Source: Petrolisthes cinctipes
Lineage: Eukaryota > Arthropoda > Malacostraca > Decapoda > Porcellanidae
Reading direction: 5' to 3'
DNA length: 64,000 bases
Assembly: GCA_033782935.1 (NCBI GenBank)
Contig: JAWQEG010001444.1
Coordinates: forward strand, 62,001-126,000
Positions 11,032 through 22,282 of the stretch are shown here, one piece after another (position 1 is the first letter of the stretch; each line of letters begins with the position of its first letter). A program made the translations under genes and the position numbers. Below the pieces are notes generated by a model. That model ran no database searches. It saw only the letters and a list, made by a program, of their open reading frames with translations, and was not told the origin of the DNA.

Positions 11032-11365
11032 TCTGCCCACTATTGGAGTTGTCATTACCCCGGTGGAACTCCATGACTACCCTGTACTATTGCTGTATTT
11101 AAAGAGGAACAGAAAGGAAAAGCCTCGTTTAGTGTCACTTTATGTGAAGTTGATGTATTACCTTATAATTTATGTGAATATAATTAAGAAGATCTCATCC
11201 CAAAGGCTTGGACTATTGTGTATGTGTAAATGAAGTCTAGTATAGTTGTACTTAGGTATTTATATTCATTATATCAAGTGATTACCCATAGATAAAATTA
11301 TTTGACATTAAAAAAACACAAATTTTCAGATTGTCTTTCATTCACACAATGAGGTTAATATACTT

Positions 11366-11526
11366 AAGGGGGTAGTACAGTGTTGGTGAATCTGGAGCAA
11401 ATGATTCCTCCAAACTATGCCAGGAAACAAACAATCCCAGTGATACTAATAGGGGACCTGTTTTGCGGCATACTTTGGAGGAATAGAGGCGTTCCAATTT
11501 TCATACACGATCACAGGGTCCTTAAC
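11366..11526. repeat. Short palindromic repeat family, copy 5 (best preserved left end)
   Basis: Begins TTAAGGGGGTAGTACAGTG, then GGAGCAAATGATTCCTCC and AAACTATGCCAGGAAACAAAC; the right arm GGCATACTTTGGAGGAATAG follows 50 bp later and the sequence ends CAGGGTCCTTAA. TTAA occurs at both outer edges, so a TTAA target (piggyBac-like) is possible but not proven. Confidence 0.6.
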
Positions 11527-12039
11527 ATACTTTATTCCCTGATTATGTATACTGTACAGTCATTATGAAATGTATACTGTACTCTCCCAAATGGGAATGG
11601 ACAATTTTTATTTGAATATGAAGGAAGACCACCCTAGGCCCAGAAGACCATGTAGGATGTGGGAAAAGGCGATAGAATGGTGGGACAACAAGAAGGAAAA
11701 ATAAAAGCAAGAAAGAAAGAAAAAGAACAGTTGAAGAATTGAATGGGAGTGGCTAAAAGTACAGAAATTTCACTTTTCTACATAATTCCCTCCAAAAAAA
11801 CTGATGGGTATTTCATGAAATATATTGCTCGATTCTCCATGTCAAAACCCCTACTTATTCTGCGAAATATAGACATATAAAAGTAAGGATTAATTATATT
11901 TAATTATCCCTTAAATTGCGGGTGTAGAGAAATTTCAACACTAGCAACAAGTATGGAGCACTGTGGGTGTAGGAATTTTTCGACAGCACAGTTTTTAAAT
12001 TTCCACAGTCCCTAACAAGCTAGTTTCTGGCTGGCAACA

Positions 12040-12204
12040 GCCGACCCAACAGCAGCTGTGATTCTTCCAAACTATGCCACGAAACAGACAGATCCCCAAT
12101 TCGTACCACTGAGAGCGTCTGTTTTCTGGTAGGCCTATAGTTAGGAGGAACCAGTAGCCATATCCAATTTATAACCAACAAGAGAATCTCCCCTTAATAT
12201 TAAA
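12040..12204. repeat. Short palindromic repeat family, copy 6
   Basis: GATTCTTCCAAACTATGCCA and CGAAACAGACAGATCCCC, then GTCTGTTTTCTGGTAGGCCT and TAGTTAGGAGGAACCAGTAG, ending in AACCAACAAGAGAATCTCCCC then TTAA. Same structure as the other copies. Confidence 0.6.
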
Positions 12205-12545
12205 TTAATACTGTATAACTGTCACAATCAGTCAAATCTGTACTCAATAGCTTACAAATTAATTAAGCTGTTTCAGGATCTTTTGAAAAGCGGGAAATTG
12301 ATAGATATACTTACTCAACTTAGAGTTTGGTGGAACAGTTTATTGTTAAGCACCCAGTAATCACCATTTCAGCCACAAAATCGACTTCAGAAAAAAAAAG
12401 AAAAAAAAAAAAAATCCCACCTCTCCTGTGTTAGTAAAGGTGCCAATTGTTAGTGATTCCCCTTCGTTGGTAGGTGGCTCTGCTGCACTGCCTTGACCAA
12501 AATTACCATATCCCTCTCACAATACTAGAATGTTTGGTCAATCCA
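12205..12545 (+). repeat. Dispersed repeat R1, copy 1 (about 330 bp)
   Basis: Shares a long collinear match with 50725-51060: CAATCAGTCAAATCTGTACTC, TTTCAGGATCTTTTGAAAA, AGCACCCAGTAATC, then CTCCTGTGT.AGTAAAGG and GGTAGGTGGCTCTGCTG. Same orientation. An A-rich run interrupts both copies at the same place. I cannot assign a class; an unrecognised SINE or a transposon remnant are options. Confidence 0.65.
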
Positions 12546-12560
12546 CAGCTCCAAATTCCA

Positions 12561-12561
<1 letters not shown>

Positions 12562-12600
<39 letters not shown>
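12562..12600. repeat. (AAT)n microsatellite
   Basis: About thirteen uninterrupted AAT units. Confidence 0.95.
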
Positions 12601-12602
<2 letters not shown>

Positions 12603-12967
12603 TACAGTATAAACCGCGGTGGGCGGTATATCTTATCATATCATTCCTGTGCCATTGGTTCATCTATATGAAATGTCTTTCTTGCATTTTAGGTGAGGCG
12701 TATGAGTTAGGAATGTTTGAGGCACTGGGTTGTCCTGGTTCAGAGGAAATGCTGTTCCGAAGGCGGATGAGTCCACCTTTTTGGTGGACCAACGGCATCC
12801 CTGAGAGGAGGTTTAAAGTATAGTCGCAAGCCCGATCTTCCTCCAAGTTCCAACCACAGAGCTAAAAATATAGAGCTCGCTACCCCCCCCCCCCCCCTAG
12901 CGTGTCGCCACCGGAAGTGGGTTGGCGGCCATGATACCTGCCCTTCCCCTCAACCCGCCAGCCTGTT

Positions 12968-13121
12968 GGAAGCGGATGGGGACGGCTGGCCATTCTTTGC
13001 TAATGGGTCTTGTGATTGGTGCAGCCAGCACCTCCAGTAAGCGCGTCCCTCATTGGTCCATCATCCCCCCCCCCCCGCCAAGCGTCCCGCGCTCTTCAAC
13101 AGCTGACAAACGTAAACAAAC
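12968..13121 (+). repeat. MULE left terminal inverted repeat
   Basis: 154 bp, reverse complement of 19294-19453 with differences only around the homopolymer at 13066-13078. It ends just before the first transposase ATG (13135), so it should also hold the transposase promoter. Confidence 0.92.
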
Positions 13122-13134
13122 TGAGAGCATAGCC

Positions 13135-13518
13135 ATGGCGGGAGTGAATTCGCCTTTTCTTAAATGTAACTACTGTAACAAGGACTTCACAAGAAAAGTT
13201 ACAGGAAAGTGCATGAACAGAAATTTCTCGGTGTATGTCCTAAAAGGAAAGAGTTAGTCGAGAAACCGGCTGATTCTTCCTTAGTGTGCAGCATTTGTGA
13301 TAAGCTTTTTACACAAGTTAGCAACAAGCGGACCCACGAGCGGAATATACACGGTGTAAAGCTTCCGCCTAGGCCTATACCATGTAAAGATGACGGTAGA
13401 TCTACTTTGGTTAAATGCAATGAAGCCTACCCAACACTTAATAACTACCGAGAGCATCTCCTTGCACAACATCAGATTGAAACCCACAAAACTCAGCATG
13501 AGTTCACCTCTGAAAAAG
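13135..13518 (+). pseudogene. MULE transposase exon 1 (C2H2 zinc fingers), frameshifted
   Basis: ATG at 13135 opens MAGVNSPFLKCNYCNKDFTRK, the first half of a C2H2 finger; the reading then shifts near 13200 to the frame with HEQKFLGVCPKRKE, a perfect second finger CSICDKLFTQVSNKRTHERNIH and a third finger lacking its first Cys. Alternatively translation starts at the ATG at 13209 in the second frame, needing no shift but losing the first finger. The donor GTAAGC at 13519, phase 1, joins exon 2 as GAA. Such fingers at the N-terminus bind the TIRs in known MULE proteins. Confidence 0.75.
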
Positions 13519-13887
13519 GTAAGCTTGAAGATGTTAAAAGGTAATGTTAGATGAGTAATACTTTATGAGAGCTCTGCCTCAATTTTTTGCATATGCATAT
13601 ATGCAAATATGCATGAAAATATATAAAATGTGACAAAAATCCACGTGGACCTCTTGTAAAGAATTACCATGATATATACATATAATATGGTAAAGACAGT
13701 AGGAAAAATTTTGTTTCGCCTGAAAATTGGTTAGGCCAGGTCAGGTCAAGTCGCGTAAAAACAAAGTTATCTCCTCACAATATTTTACACCCTGTTCCAC
13801 CACTGTTCACTATGCAAGCATTGCACCACATATATATTTGACTTTAACCTAAGTACATGTACTGTATACTATTTTTTCTCCTTGCAG

Positions 13888-14067
13888 AATTCTTGACATG
13901 GAAAGGTTCTATAGAAATGGATGTAGGAGTTAACTACACAACTCATGGTGGATCCTGGAAGTCCAGTGAAGGAAAAAAACAGATCTTTTACTGTTGAAGA
14001 TCTGGTGAGAAGTCGTCCACAAAGACACAAGATACTTCAGAAAAAAAACGTACTGAAAAAAGCCAAG
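13888..14067 (+). pseudogene. MULE transposase exon 2, one TGA
   Basis: Acceptor CTTGCAG (ends 13887), donor GTATAT at 14068, phase 1. It encodes EFLTWKGSIEMD, then KKQIFYC-stop-RSG, where the family usually has YYCNRSG or YYCHRSG. The TGA at 13995-13997 therefore replaces a single residue and the frame stays open on both sides. The region corresponds to the FLYWCH-like/FAR1-like DNA-binding module before the MULE core. Too short and too broken by introns to be recognised from uninterrupted frames alone. Confidence 0.72.
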
Positions 14068-14319
14068 GTATATACTGTACAGTATCATTTTCCTCTTTGA
14101 ATGTGCCACCTTTACTGCTCATTTGATTCAGATCAGTTTTCTGGGAGACATAGAGGACTGCTCTCTTAACAGTATGATCAAGAGAAGAATTTCACTGACA
14201 TATCAGATTCTAGGAAGTTGTGAGATCATATGTTGAAAGATGATTATAGGGCTGTAGGCCTAATATAATTACAGTAGACTATACTGATCAGCATATTATT
14301 TTCCTTTGGTTCTCAACAG

Positions 14320-14481
14320 GTACTTGTAAGTTGGGGCTTTACTGCACCTCATCAATGGAAGTTGTGAAAGCAGATGGACGGATTCGTGTAACCTTTTACA
14401 CTGACCATCATGATCACGAACTTGGATTTCCAAACTTAGTTCACATGGTACTGCCCAAGAGTGAGAAAGATAGAATTGCAG
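14320..14481 (+). pseudogene. MULE transposase exon 3
   Basis: Acceptor CTCAACAG (ends 14319); joins exon 2 to give KSQGTCKLGLYCTSSMEV, the usual end of the FLYWCH-like module, then TFYTDHHDHELG. The donor GTAATG is at 14482, phase 1, and completes Gly with exon 4. No stop inside. Confidence 0.75.
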
Positions 14482-14684
14482 GTAATGTGACAGTTGACTA
14501 CACAGTAGTTTTCAATGTTTATAAATGATACCAAAAACAAATAATGGAAGGACACATACCAGTATAGATATTTGATTCAGATTTTTTTAAATGTAAATAC
14601 CCATTAAAGTAGAATTCTGTACAAGAATGGGTCACTACTTGATATATGTACTGTACAGTACTTTATTGAACTTTTATTTATTGA

Positions 14685-15150
14685 ACTTTTATTTAAGTCC
14701 TCTTGCAATTTTCTACAATCATCCTCATTCTTTATCCTACTGAACACTTTTGTGTCATCAGCATATAAGTATACTTCACTGTTGTTCTTTACTACTTCAG
14801 GGAGATCATTAATAAAAATCACAAACAACAGAGGTCCCAGTACAGATCCCCGAGGAATACCACTGGTAACATTTTCCCAATCTGATGCAGTACCATTTAC
14901 TATTACCTTCTGTTTCCTTCCAGTTAGGAAGCTCCTTATCCATTCAAGGCACTTTCCCTCAATTCTATAACTAGCCACTTTCTCCATCAATCTTCTATGT
15001 GGGACACGGTCAAATGCCTTGATGAAATCACAGTACAGTACATCTATAGCTTCACCATCATCTAAAGCCTCCGTCCAACTATCAAGTACTTTAATTAGTT
15101 GCAGTACTGTTGACCTTCCCTGAATAAATCCAAACTGTTTCTTACTAAAT
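14685..15150 (-). pseudogene. Non-LTR retrotransposon reverse transcriptase fragment
   Basis: On the minus strand, reading from about 15150 down: GFIQGRSTVLQLIK, then CDFIKAFDRVPH (RT motif A Asp), FLTGRKQKVIVNG, SGIPRGSVLGPLLFVIFIND and YLYADDTKVFS (motif C). It is 5'-truncated and lies in the intron between MULE exons 3 and 4, so it inserted after the MULE. CR1/Jockey-type LINE by motif style. Confidence 0.8.
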
Positions 15151-15564
15151 AAGTGATTTTTAGATTAAGTTTACATTGCTGTGCTATATTTTTATGGTAA
15201 TATTGCTTATGAAATGTACTGTAGTTGCTACATAATACTGCATCTTATTATGTCAATCGGGACTGCTTTGAGCTAAATGGTTGTGCATTACAATCATTAT
15301 CTTATGCTAGTTTTCAAGAAAGAGATATTTTATTGTGTGTTCTTAACCATAAAACTGTATACAATACTGTAAATTGTCCAATAGATTATTGACTGACTAA
15401 TAGTGTACTTTACAGTACCTGTACTGTATATATATTTGCCAGAACTAGTTGCTGTTTAAATCTGCTAGTTCTTTACTTTATTATTTTTAGTTGCTGCAGG
15501 TGAGATTATATTTTAACATATTAAATTAATTTCAGATATTGTGACTGTATATTTTGTTTTTCAG

Positions 15565-17348
15565 GTATGATTATGCAAGGGATAGAGCATCACAAAATTC
15601 TAGAATGAGTACGGGAGACATCTGGACGAAATCGAACATCGATCCTGGAGAAGGACATAGAAAATATCATTGCTGCATATGGACTAAGTGTGAATCAGAG
15701 TCGTCACTCTGATAACAGCACAAGTGTACGTCTGATTGCTCAAGATATGAAGGATGCTGGAGAACTTCTATACTATAAAGATCAAGGGGAACTGGATCCA
15801 CAGAATACAGAAATCCCCTCGGAAGAATTCGTGCTTGCATTTATGAAAGAAGGACAACAGTTAATGTTCTCAGAGCAGTTAAAAAACACTGAAAAACTGC
15901 AAGTATGTATGGATTCCACCCACTGCATTAGTCAGTATACTAGATTTCAGTTGACAACATTAATGACTATTACTGATTTACACCAAGGTTTCCCAGTGGC
16001 TTTTCTGATCAGTAGCACAGTAAATACTGAAATTGTTAAGGTCTTCTTAGATAAGACAAAAGATCGCATGGGTGTAGTGCAAGCACAGGTGTTCATGAGT
16101 GATGATGATCCCCTTTTCCGAAATGCATGGTATGCAACTATGGGTGGGGATATAACTGTTAAATACTTGAACTGCAGCTGGCATACAGATAGGGCCTTCA
16201 GGAAGAGTATTAGCTCAAAAATCAGTGTGTCATTCATTGAAAAGGCAACAGTTTATCAGATGTTAAGAGCATTAATGGATGAAGAAGAGGAAGATAAATT
16301 TTATAAGCAATGTGAAGGTTTTCTGGGCTACTGATTGGAGTCTGGATTTAAGAATTTTCATGATTATTTCAAGGTATATTATTTGTGTGCAAGCAGAATT
16401 CAGTTATGGCCAATGTGCTTTAGGAGGGGTATAACTCTCAGCACGAATAACCACCTGGAAAGCATGCATCGACTTTTGAAGTATGTATACTTGAAGGGCA
16501 AGAAGGTAAAAAGGTTAGATAATACACTATTAGCTTTGGAAAATTTGGTGAAAGATAAGAGAATGGTGGACTTGATGAAGAACCGAGTGGCAAGGAGTCC
16601 TTTACCGGTAAGTGAACGGCACACGACGGGAATGTCCCTTGAAGTTATTCAAGAAGACCATGGTCTTTTTACTGTGTGTTCCGACACTTATAAGAATAAA
16701 TATTACCAGATAGAGGCACATAATGTCACTTGTGAATCTTGCAGAGACAGATGTCCATATTGCCAAGTATGTAAATGCATGTATATATGCTCTTGTGATG
16801 ACAATGCTGCAGGAAGAAAGAACATCTGTAAGCATATACATGCTGTTGGTAACTTTTTGAAGAACAAGTCCCATCCAAGCAAACCAAAGTCTCCCACCGA
16901 GGAAATTGAGATGATAGAAGATATTGTGTGTAAGGAGGATAGCACTAGGTCACAAGTTGAGGAACAAATAACAGAAGTAAAGATGAAACTGCAATCACTT
17001 CTCTCTGAATGTGATGAAATGAAAGACCTTGAAAGTGTTAAAGCATTAAACAACCATTTATCAGAAGCATATGGTATAGTACATGCTGGCAGAACATATC
17101 CTGCACAGTCAAATAACTTGCCTGTAGATACTTCTACTGTTTTAGAGCCAAGCAATAAAAATGTAGTGAAACAAGACAGATTGCATTCAACAAAGAAGAG
17201 AAAGCGAAAGGATGAAGGGAAAAGTCTGAAAAAGCCTAGTGTTAGAGCAAGACAGGAGATTGTTGAAAGTCTGGCAAAGTCTCAGTCTGATATCAGTTTT
17301 CCAATCCTGTCCACTGGTGCTATTTGTGATGAACATAGTTACTGCTGA
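15565..17348 (+). pseudogene. MULE transposase exon 4 (catalytic and SWIM domains), two TGA codons
   Basis: About 594 codons with one continuous frame broken only by TGA at 15606-15608 and 16332-16334. It contains the MULE DDE core: CMDSTH (first Asp), FMSDDDPLFRNAW (second Asp region), NCSWHTDRAFRKSI, then LSTNNHLESMHRLLK. It ends with a SWIM-type zinc motif, CSCDDNAAGRKNICKHIHAV, followed by a charged tail with two basic patches (KKRKRK) before TGA at 17346. The role would be to cut and rejoin element ends in the nucleus. Both stops sit between well-conserved flanks (ILE-stop-VRE, LGY-stop-LES), so they are point changes rather than deletions. The acceptor is TTTTTCAG (ends 15564). Confidence 0.88.
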
Positions 17349-17369
17349 ATTTACTGTTTTATAATAATA

Positions 17370-17515
17370 GACCTGGGAATAGTTCTGTGGAAACATGGGA
17401 GTATGGTTTGGGCATGTGGAGAGAATGCAGGATGTGGAATTTTGTCAGGAAGTGAAGTTGTGGGACATGGTGTGTGAGGCAGAACACTAGTCAGATGGGA
17501 GAACAGAGTTTTTTT
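17370..17515 (+). pseudogene. RTE-like LINE 3' fragment
   Basis: Matches the window's RTE-like LINE near its 3' end: GGGAATAGTTCTGTGGAAAC resembles GGGTACAGTTATGTGTAAAC at 47400, then TTTGGGCATGTGGAGAGAAT and GTTGTGGGACATGGTGTG. Internally deleted and diverged; no tail. Confidence 0.65.
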
Positions 17516-18764
17516 ATGCTGCAAATAGAACATATCCCATAAATTATGTTTATTTTTTGCCCCATATATTTGGGCGAGCTTTGATGAGATTTTCTGTTTA
17601 CATGCATTTTTATGGATCTATTTCTTAACCTTTTGATCTGTACATAATTTGGTATTTGAAAAAAATGCTTTACTTTTTACGAAATATAATTGAAGGGCAA
17701 CATTGTTCATTGGTTTTGTAGTTTAAAAAAAGACTTTTTCCAGTAGTACTGTAACTTTATTTCAACCCCTTATGTCTGGGGCCTTTATTCTTTCCTTGTA
17801 TCCCTGGTGATTCCTTATACAATATAGAGTATTTGTACCTAACTTTTCAATTTCACCAGCTAAAACATAAACAATACCTCAAGCATAAAGAAATATTGCA
17901 GTACATCTACACTGCTAAATAAACAATTCTCCAATAAACATAACATATGAAAACATCTTCACTTCCCAGCTTTCATATTTCTATTCATCCATATAGATCT
18001 ACCTGCTGGCAAGATTTATGATAATAGGGTTTAATTTTGCAAGTAAGTTTTAAAGGTTAGAGAAAAAACCCCACAAGCGGTATTAGCCTACTGTATAAGA
18101 GGTCCATATGGCAAACATTTACAAAATGTGTATATTTCAAGAGAGAACAATGCATTATGATGATGTGTAATGAATTTAAGATGAGATTGCCCTCCCCCCC
18201 CCCCCTTTTTTTTTGTCATAACAGTATATAGAAAATGACAGCTTTCCAGAGCCTAAGTCCAATGTTTTGCTGCCCCTGCACACACTGGACAGTCCTGCTG
18301 GTAGTCTGCCCAGGTTAGGTGGTCCCCATAGTCTGCTTAATCTCACAGTATCTTACAGTAGATGGTGGGGAAAAAGGCAAACTAGGCGTGTGTATGCAGC
18401 TCATTACCAACACCAGCACTTCTGCGGGTTTTCACTGGTGGTGGCCACACAACATTTTTATAATTCTGAATCTTGGCTTTGTAATCAAACTTCAATTCTT
18501 GCCTTCACCATACTCTATCAAGATTACTCTCAAACTTCTTTATAGATTCATAAGTGACCTCATACTGGGTCAGTGCTTTCCATTCATTGACTATTACAAA
18601 AGCAATTTTTCCTTTTATCATGCCTAGTTCATTCCTAATATTTTTTTTTTAAATGCCCTCTTGTTCTAGATTCTGCTCTCATGGGAATGATACATACCTG
18701 TGCATACATCCTCATCATACTTTCCTGACAATATCTTAAAAGTGTCAATTATACTTAAGTTATG
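17516..18764. other. MULE 3' non-coding segment
   Basis: AT-rich sequence inside the MULE. It holds a C-run/T-run at 18193-18214 and no recognisable gene. Confidence 0.5.
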
Positions 18765-18874
18765 TCCCGGTAGTTTGTACAGGTTAGGTCGCGGCAGTTT
18801 GCCCAAGTTAGGTCCTGATTAAGATACATTGGGTCAGGGAAGAACCTAACAAACGAAAATGACTGTGGAATCAG

Positions 18875-19213
18875 GGTATTATTACAGAATAACTGGGTTT
18901 TTGGGTAGGCTTGAGCAGTATTACCACATTAGGCTAGGTCCTGGAAATTTGCCCCAGTCACTTTATGATAGTTTACATTGGTTATACCCGGTAGTTTGCC
19001 CAGGTTAGGTCCCGGTAGTCTGCTGAGGTCTAGGTTAGGTCAAGTCAAGTCAGACTAGTTTCCTAATTATGTTTGTAAACGGGGCATATCTCGAAAACGG
19101 AGCACTTCCGAGAGAAACACCATAGATGAAAAGTGTCTTAGAATGGTCTAAAATACTGGATAATGAAACTAATATATACAATATAGTGAATCCAGGTTTT
19201 CTGTAAATTTACC
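18875..19213 (+). mobile_element. CCCGGTAG-family MITE, type B, with 8-bp TSD
   Basis: Starts GGTATTATTACAGAATAACT and ends in TTTTCTGTAAATTTACC (inverted). It is flanked by GGAATCAG (18867-18874) and GGAATCGG (19214-19221), an 8-bp duplication with one difference. Insertion split a GGGCC-RATTCCACAGT MITE, whose halves lie on either side. Internal units CCCGGTAGTTTGCCCAGGTT are tandem-like. No coding capacity. Confidence 0.75.
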
Positions 19214-19293
19214 GGAATCGGCCCTATGTCTATTTTATCTGATGTTGAGACTTGAGAGGGGTGTACTGGAGTGGATGGAGGGATCACAAGAAT

Positions 19294-19453
19294 GTTTGTT
19301 TACGTTTGTCAGCTGTTGAAGAGCGCGGGACGCTTGGCGGGGGGGGGGGGGGAGGAATGATGGACCAATGAGGGACGCGCTTACTGGAGGTGCTGGCTGC
19401 ACCAATCACAAGACCCATTAGCAAAGAATGGCCAGCCGTCCCCATCCGCTTCC
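19294..19453 (-). repeat. MULE right terminal inverted repeat
   Basis: 160 bp, inverted copy of 12968-13121, followed directly by the CAGCCTGTT duplication. Confidence 0.92.
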
Positions 19454-19739
19454 CAGCCTGTTAGATTATGCCAGCAGGGTAAGATATTATTTCATTTATT
19501 CGGTCTTTTATTGATGATATGGTATATTAACTACATTATAGTGACTCACAATATATGAATAAGTATTTCTTTAACCGATATATCAGCGAATGGCTGATTA
19601 AATATAAATACATTTCGGTTAATAGGTGAAATGAGTTAGATAAAGAAAACTATCGTTGGCTCTCATCCACAGTCACCTTCTTATAATATATATACAACGT
19701 ACTTAATCTCTATTATGATCAGTATTTTATGTTCACATT

Positions 19740-20300
19740 GTTCAGTATGAATGTATGTCACACTAGAGTAATATGTGTGTATATATGCATGTCACACTAG
19801 AATGTGTGTATTTATGTATGTTACACTAGAGTAATATGTATGTATGTATATATGTCACACTAGAGTAATATGTATGTATGTATATATGTCACACTAGAAT
19901 AATATGTATGTATGTATGTCACACTAGAGTAATATGTATGTATGTATGTACAGCCGTGGTCAAAAATAATCATCCATATAGGAGTAACTCACGTAAGATT
20001 TTGACAGCTTCCCTCTGTTCCTTAGCTGATAAACATTCCAATAAATAAGTATAGTGCCATCGTTTAATTTAATACAAACAGTTACACACTGCTTAAAACA
20101 ATAAAATAATATGTGAACATGAAAACATTACACAGTAAATTGTTAAAGTTACCCATATGTGGATGATTATTATTGACCACGACTGTATGTATGTATGTCA
20201 CACTAGCTAGAGTAATATGTATGTATGTCACACTAGAGTAATATGTATGTATGTATGAATGTCACACTAGAGTAATATGTATGTATGTATGTAAGGTAAG
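19740..20300 (+). repeat. Minisatellite (GTCACACTAGAGTAATATGTATGTAT)n
   Basis: About ten units of 26-35 bp, differing in the number of GTAT repeats and occasional point changes. The array is split by a Tc1/mariner MITE at 19951-20185. Confidence 0.9.
19951..20185. mobile_element. Tc1/mariner-type MITE (235 bp) inside the minisatellite
   Basis: Ends CAGCCGTGGTCAAAAATAAT and inverted CAGTCGTGGTCAATAATAAT, continuing as matching ATCATCCA; TA at both flanks (19949-19950, 20186-20187). The interior is AT-rich and non-coding. The GTGGTCAA start is typical of Tc1-like ends. Confidence 0.82.
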
Positions 20301-20689
20301 TGGAGGGAGAGGGAGACAGATTACAGTTATATATATTTGTCTTGTTTAATAAACCAGTTTAAGTTTAATTTCTTTGCATAATTTTCCGTATGGACATTAT
20401 CTTAGCCTTGTTAATTGATTTAACAAAACCTGCATAATTAAATAACAAGATACAATGCTTTACAAATCAGGGAAATGTCAATAACTGTGGATCGAAACAT
20501 ACTATACAAGTACGTACGTATTGAGCGATCGACTGTGGCGACACTCCTCCCCTATCTAATAACACAGGGTCGATCGTTCTATGTTTGTAGCTCTGTGGTT
20601 CGTCCCTTTGCTACAGAAATAAGTCGTATTTTAAAATTGAAATATCTAGCAAAGAATACATTTCCACAAGATAATTCCACTGAGTATTG

Positions 20690-20760
20690 ATAAAGGTAAC
20701 CAAACCCTACCTAACCCAACCTAACCTAACCAGTAGTTCGCCGGCGCAGATAATTGCAAT
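20690..20760. repeat. CCTAA-rich tract (fragment of the CCCGGTAG family)
   Basis: ACCCTACCTAACCCAACCTA followed by ACCTAACCAGTAGTTCGCC resembles the CCTAACC-rich part of the MITE family described below; no ends are visible. Confidence 0.4.
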
Positions 20761-20984
20761 ATTATTAGCTGACAAGTAATGAGAATCTGACAAACATGGA
20801 CAAAATATCTGTAGAAATCTGTCGCCTACAAGTATTAACTCTGAAGAAAAATCTGTACATCATAAAGCAGTTTATTATACATAAAAAGGCAACTTGATGT
20901 GTAATTTAATATCAGTTTTGACATAATTTTAGGGATAACTGGAACAAATTTCACGTTTTCCTTAAAGCTTTTGGACGCTGGGAG

Positions 20985-21330
20985 TTCAAGTTCAAGTTGT
21001 GGCCCGGTCAACTTAAATTGATGGTCATGGGCAGCATAATATGCGGGGGTTGTGCGGGGATTTAAGGATCCAGGGGAGGATTAGGAATGGGGTTAGGATA
21101 AGGGTGGATTGGGTCAGGGACTGCAGGTTGAGGATTAGGATTCGGGAGCTAGGTAATGATTGGTGATCCCAAGGTCAAGGGAATATACTGACCTAGGGTG
21201 ATCCTATTTCTAGACGTGTCAAGAGTGAGGCTATTAACTACGTGAGATGGGAGATGATTCCACTCTTGGTCCTGGATGCTGCGGGGAAAGAAGGAGTGAG
21301 TGCCTAAATATTTCAGTGTTTGTCTGGTAT
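20985..21330 (-). pseudogene. LINE 3' end fragment (C-terminal RT-protein remnant)
   Basis: Read on the minus strand: FFPRSIQDQEWNHLPSHVV, NSLTLDTSRNRI, which resembles the 'F..R....WN.LP..VV....SL..FK' end common to CR1/Jockey/Penelope-like elements. Stops and a Pro-rich low-complexity tail follow. Weak but consistent. Confidence 0.4.
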
Positions 21331-21451
21331 GTATGAATGATATTTTAAGTTGCGGCTGCCTCTAGTGGATCGTATACTTGTAGGGTGTAGATATGTGTCT
21401 TTTTTTTTTTCAGGGGAAAGTTATCTGCGGATGTGATGGCATTTGTCTTAT

Positions 21452-21835
21452 TTAGACCATTCTAAGACTATTTTCTTCTATGGCATTTCCTCTGCAAATG
21501 CCCCATTTCCAAAATAGGGCATATTCAAATGGGGCACTTTGAAATTAGCCTGACCTTACCTGACCTGACCTAACCTAACCTAGACCGCATCAGACTACCG
21601 GGACCTAACCTGGGCAGACTACCGGAACCTAACCTGGGCAAACTACCCGGAAATAATCGTGATAAAGTACAATAAATTACTTGGGCAAAATACTGGGACT
21701 CAGCCGGATCTGGCAACACTGCTGCAAAACGGTAATTCTTTCAATAAATACCGAAAAAACGTACGCAATAACGGTAATTCTTTCAATATTTACCAATTAG
21801 GCTATAGTTGTGGATATATTTTTAATATAACGACC
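21452..21835 (-). repeat. CCCGGTAG-family MITE, type A, minus copy
   Basis: Starts CCATTCTAAGACTATTTTCT, then AAATGCCCCATTTCC, CCTAACCTAACC, GACTACCGGGACCTAACC units, and ends AACGGTAATTCTTTCAATAA then ATACC. A second end of the same type follows immediately (to 21823). It faces the plus copy at 22427-22791. Confidence 0.65.
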
Positions 21836-22059
21836 CCGATGGGAAAAATCTGTAAATTTAGCCTATTTTAGAGCCAAACTCTGAAAATCTGAAATCAGGC
21901 TCAAAATCTGTAAATCTGGCAACACAGTACAGTAACAGGTGGAAGTAGTGTTTACATTACTTGGTTGGTTGGTCCTCCACCAGGGGCCCAGGGCGGCGCT
22001 AGTGGTCAGACAGTGAAATACAGTGATAGACACCCAACTACTGGTTTAAATAATAGATA

Positions 22060-22230
22060 AAATTTATAGAAGTACTGAGTTCACTATATTGTATATTTTA
22101 GTATCATTACCCACTATTTGGGACCATTCTAAGACACTTCATATAATTATGGTGTTTCCAAAGAGTATGGAAGGTCTAGAGGGGACACTCCGCTCGCACC
22201 AGTGTTATTTTAGCGACGGTGGCACCCCTG
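22060..22230 (-). repeat. Type B end plus unique arm upstream of a THAP exon
   Basis: GTTCACTATATTGTATATTT, TAGTATCATTACCCACTATT and GGACCATTCTAAGACACTT are the inner end of a type B repeat. Instead of the usual body, the sequence continues as GAGTATGGAAGGT..AGAGGGGACACTC, which recurs inverted at about 24890-25000. The two may be the subterminal arms of one larger element that carries the THAP exons between them. Confidence 0.5.
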
Positions 22231-22282
22231 GTGTGAAGCGCGTAAAACTAGAGTTGTGGCGTCACTGGCGTGGTAAATCAGC

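Larger units (their letters stand above)
12968..19453 (+). mobile_element. Complete Mutator-like (MULE) transposon with TIRs and 9-bp TSD
   Basis: A 6486-bp element with all borders visible. The exact 9-mer CAGCCTGTT stands at 12959-12967 and 19454-19462, and the element starts GGAAGCGGATGGGGACGG and ends in its complement. TIRs of about 155-160 bp (12968-13121, 19294-19453) are almost identical apart from the length of a C/G run. A 9-bp duplication and long TIRs are diagnostic of the Mutator superfamily. Between them lies one four-exon transposase gene on the plus strand, hit by a frameshift and three TGA codons. Later insertions inside it are a LINE piece (14685-15150, minus), an RTE-like piece (about 17370-17515) and a CCCGGTAG-family MITE (18875-19213). 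Confidence 0.92.

Noticed and set aside
10946..11233. 95-codon frame
   Set aside because: Starts inside a MITE and runs into AT-rich sequence; chance frame.
19740..20300. CRISPR-like spaced repeats
   Set aside because: Eukaryotic context, variable GTAT runs instead of unique spacers, no cas genes; it is a minisatellite.
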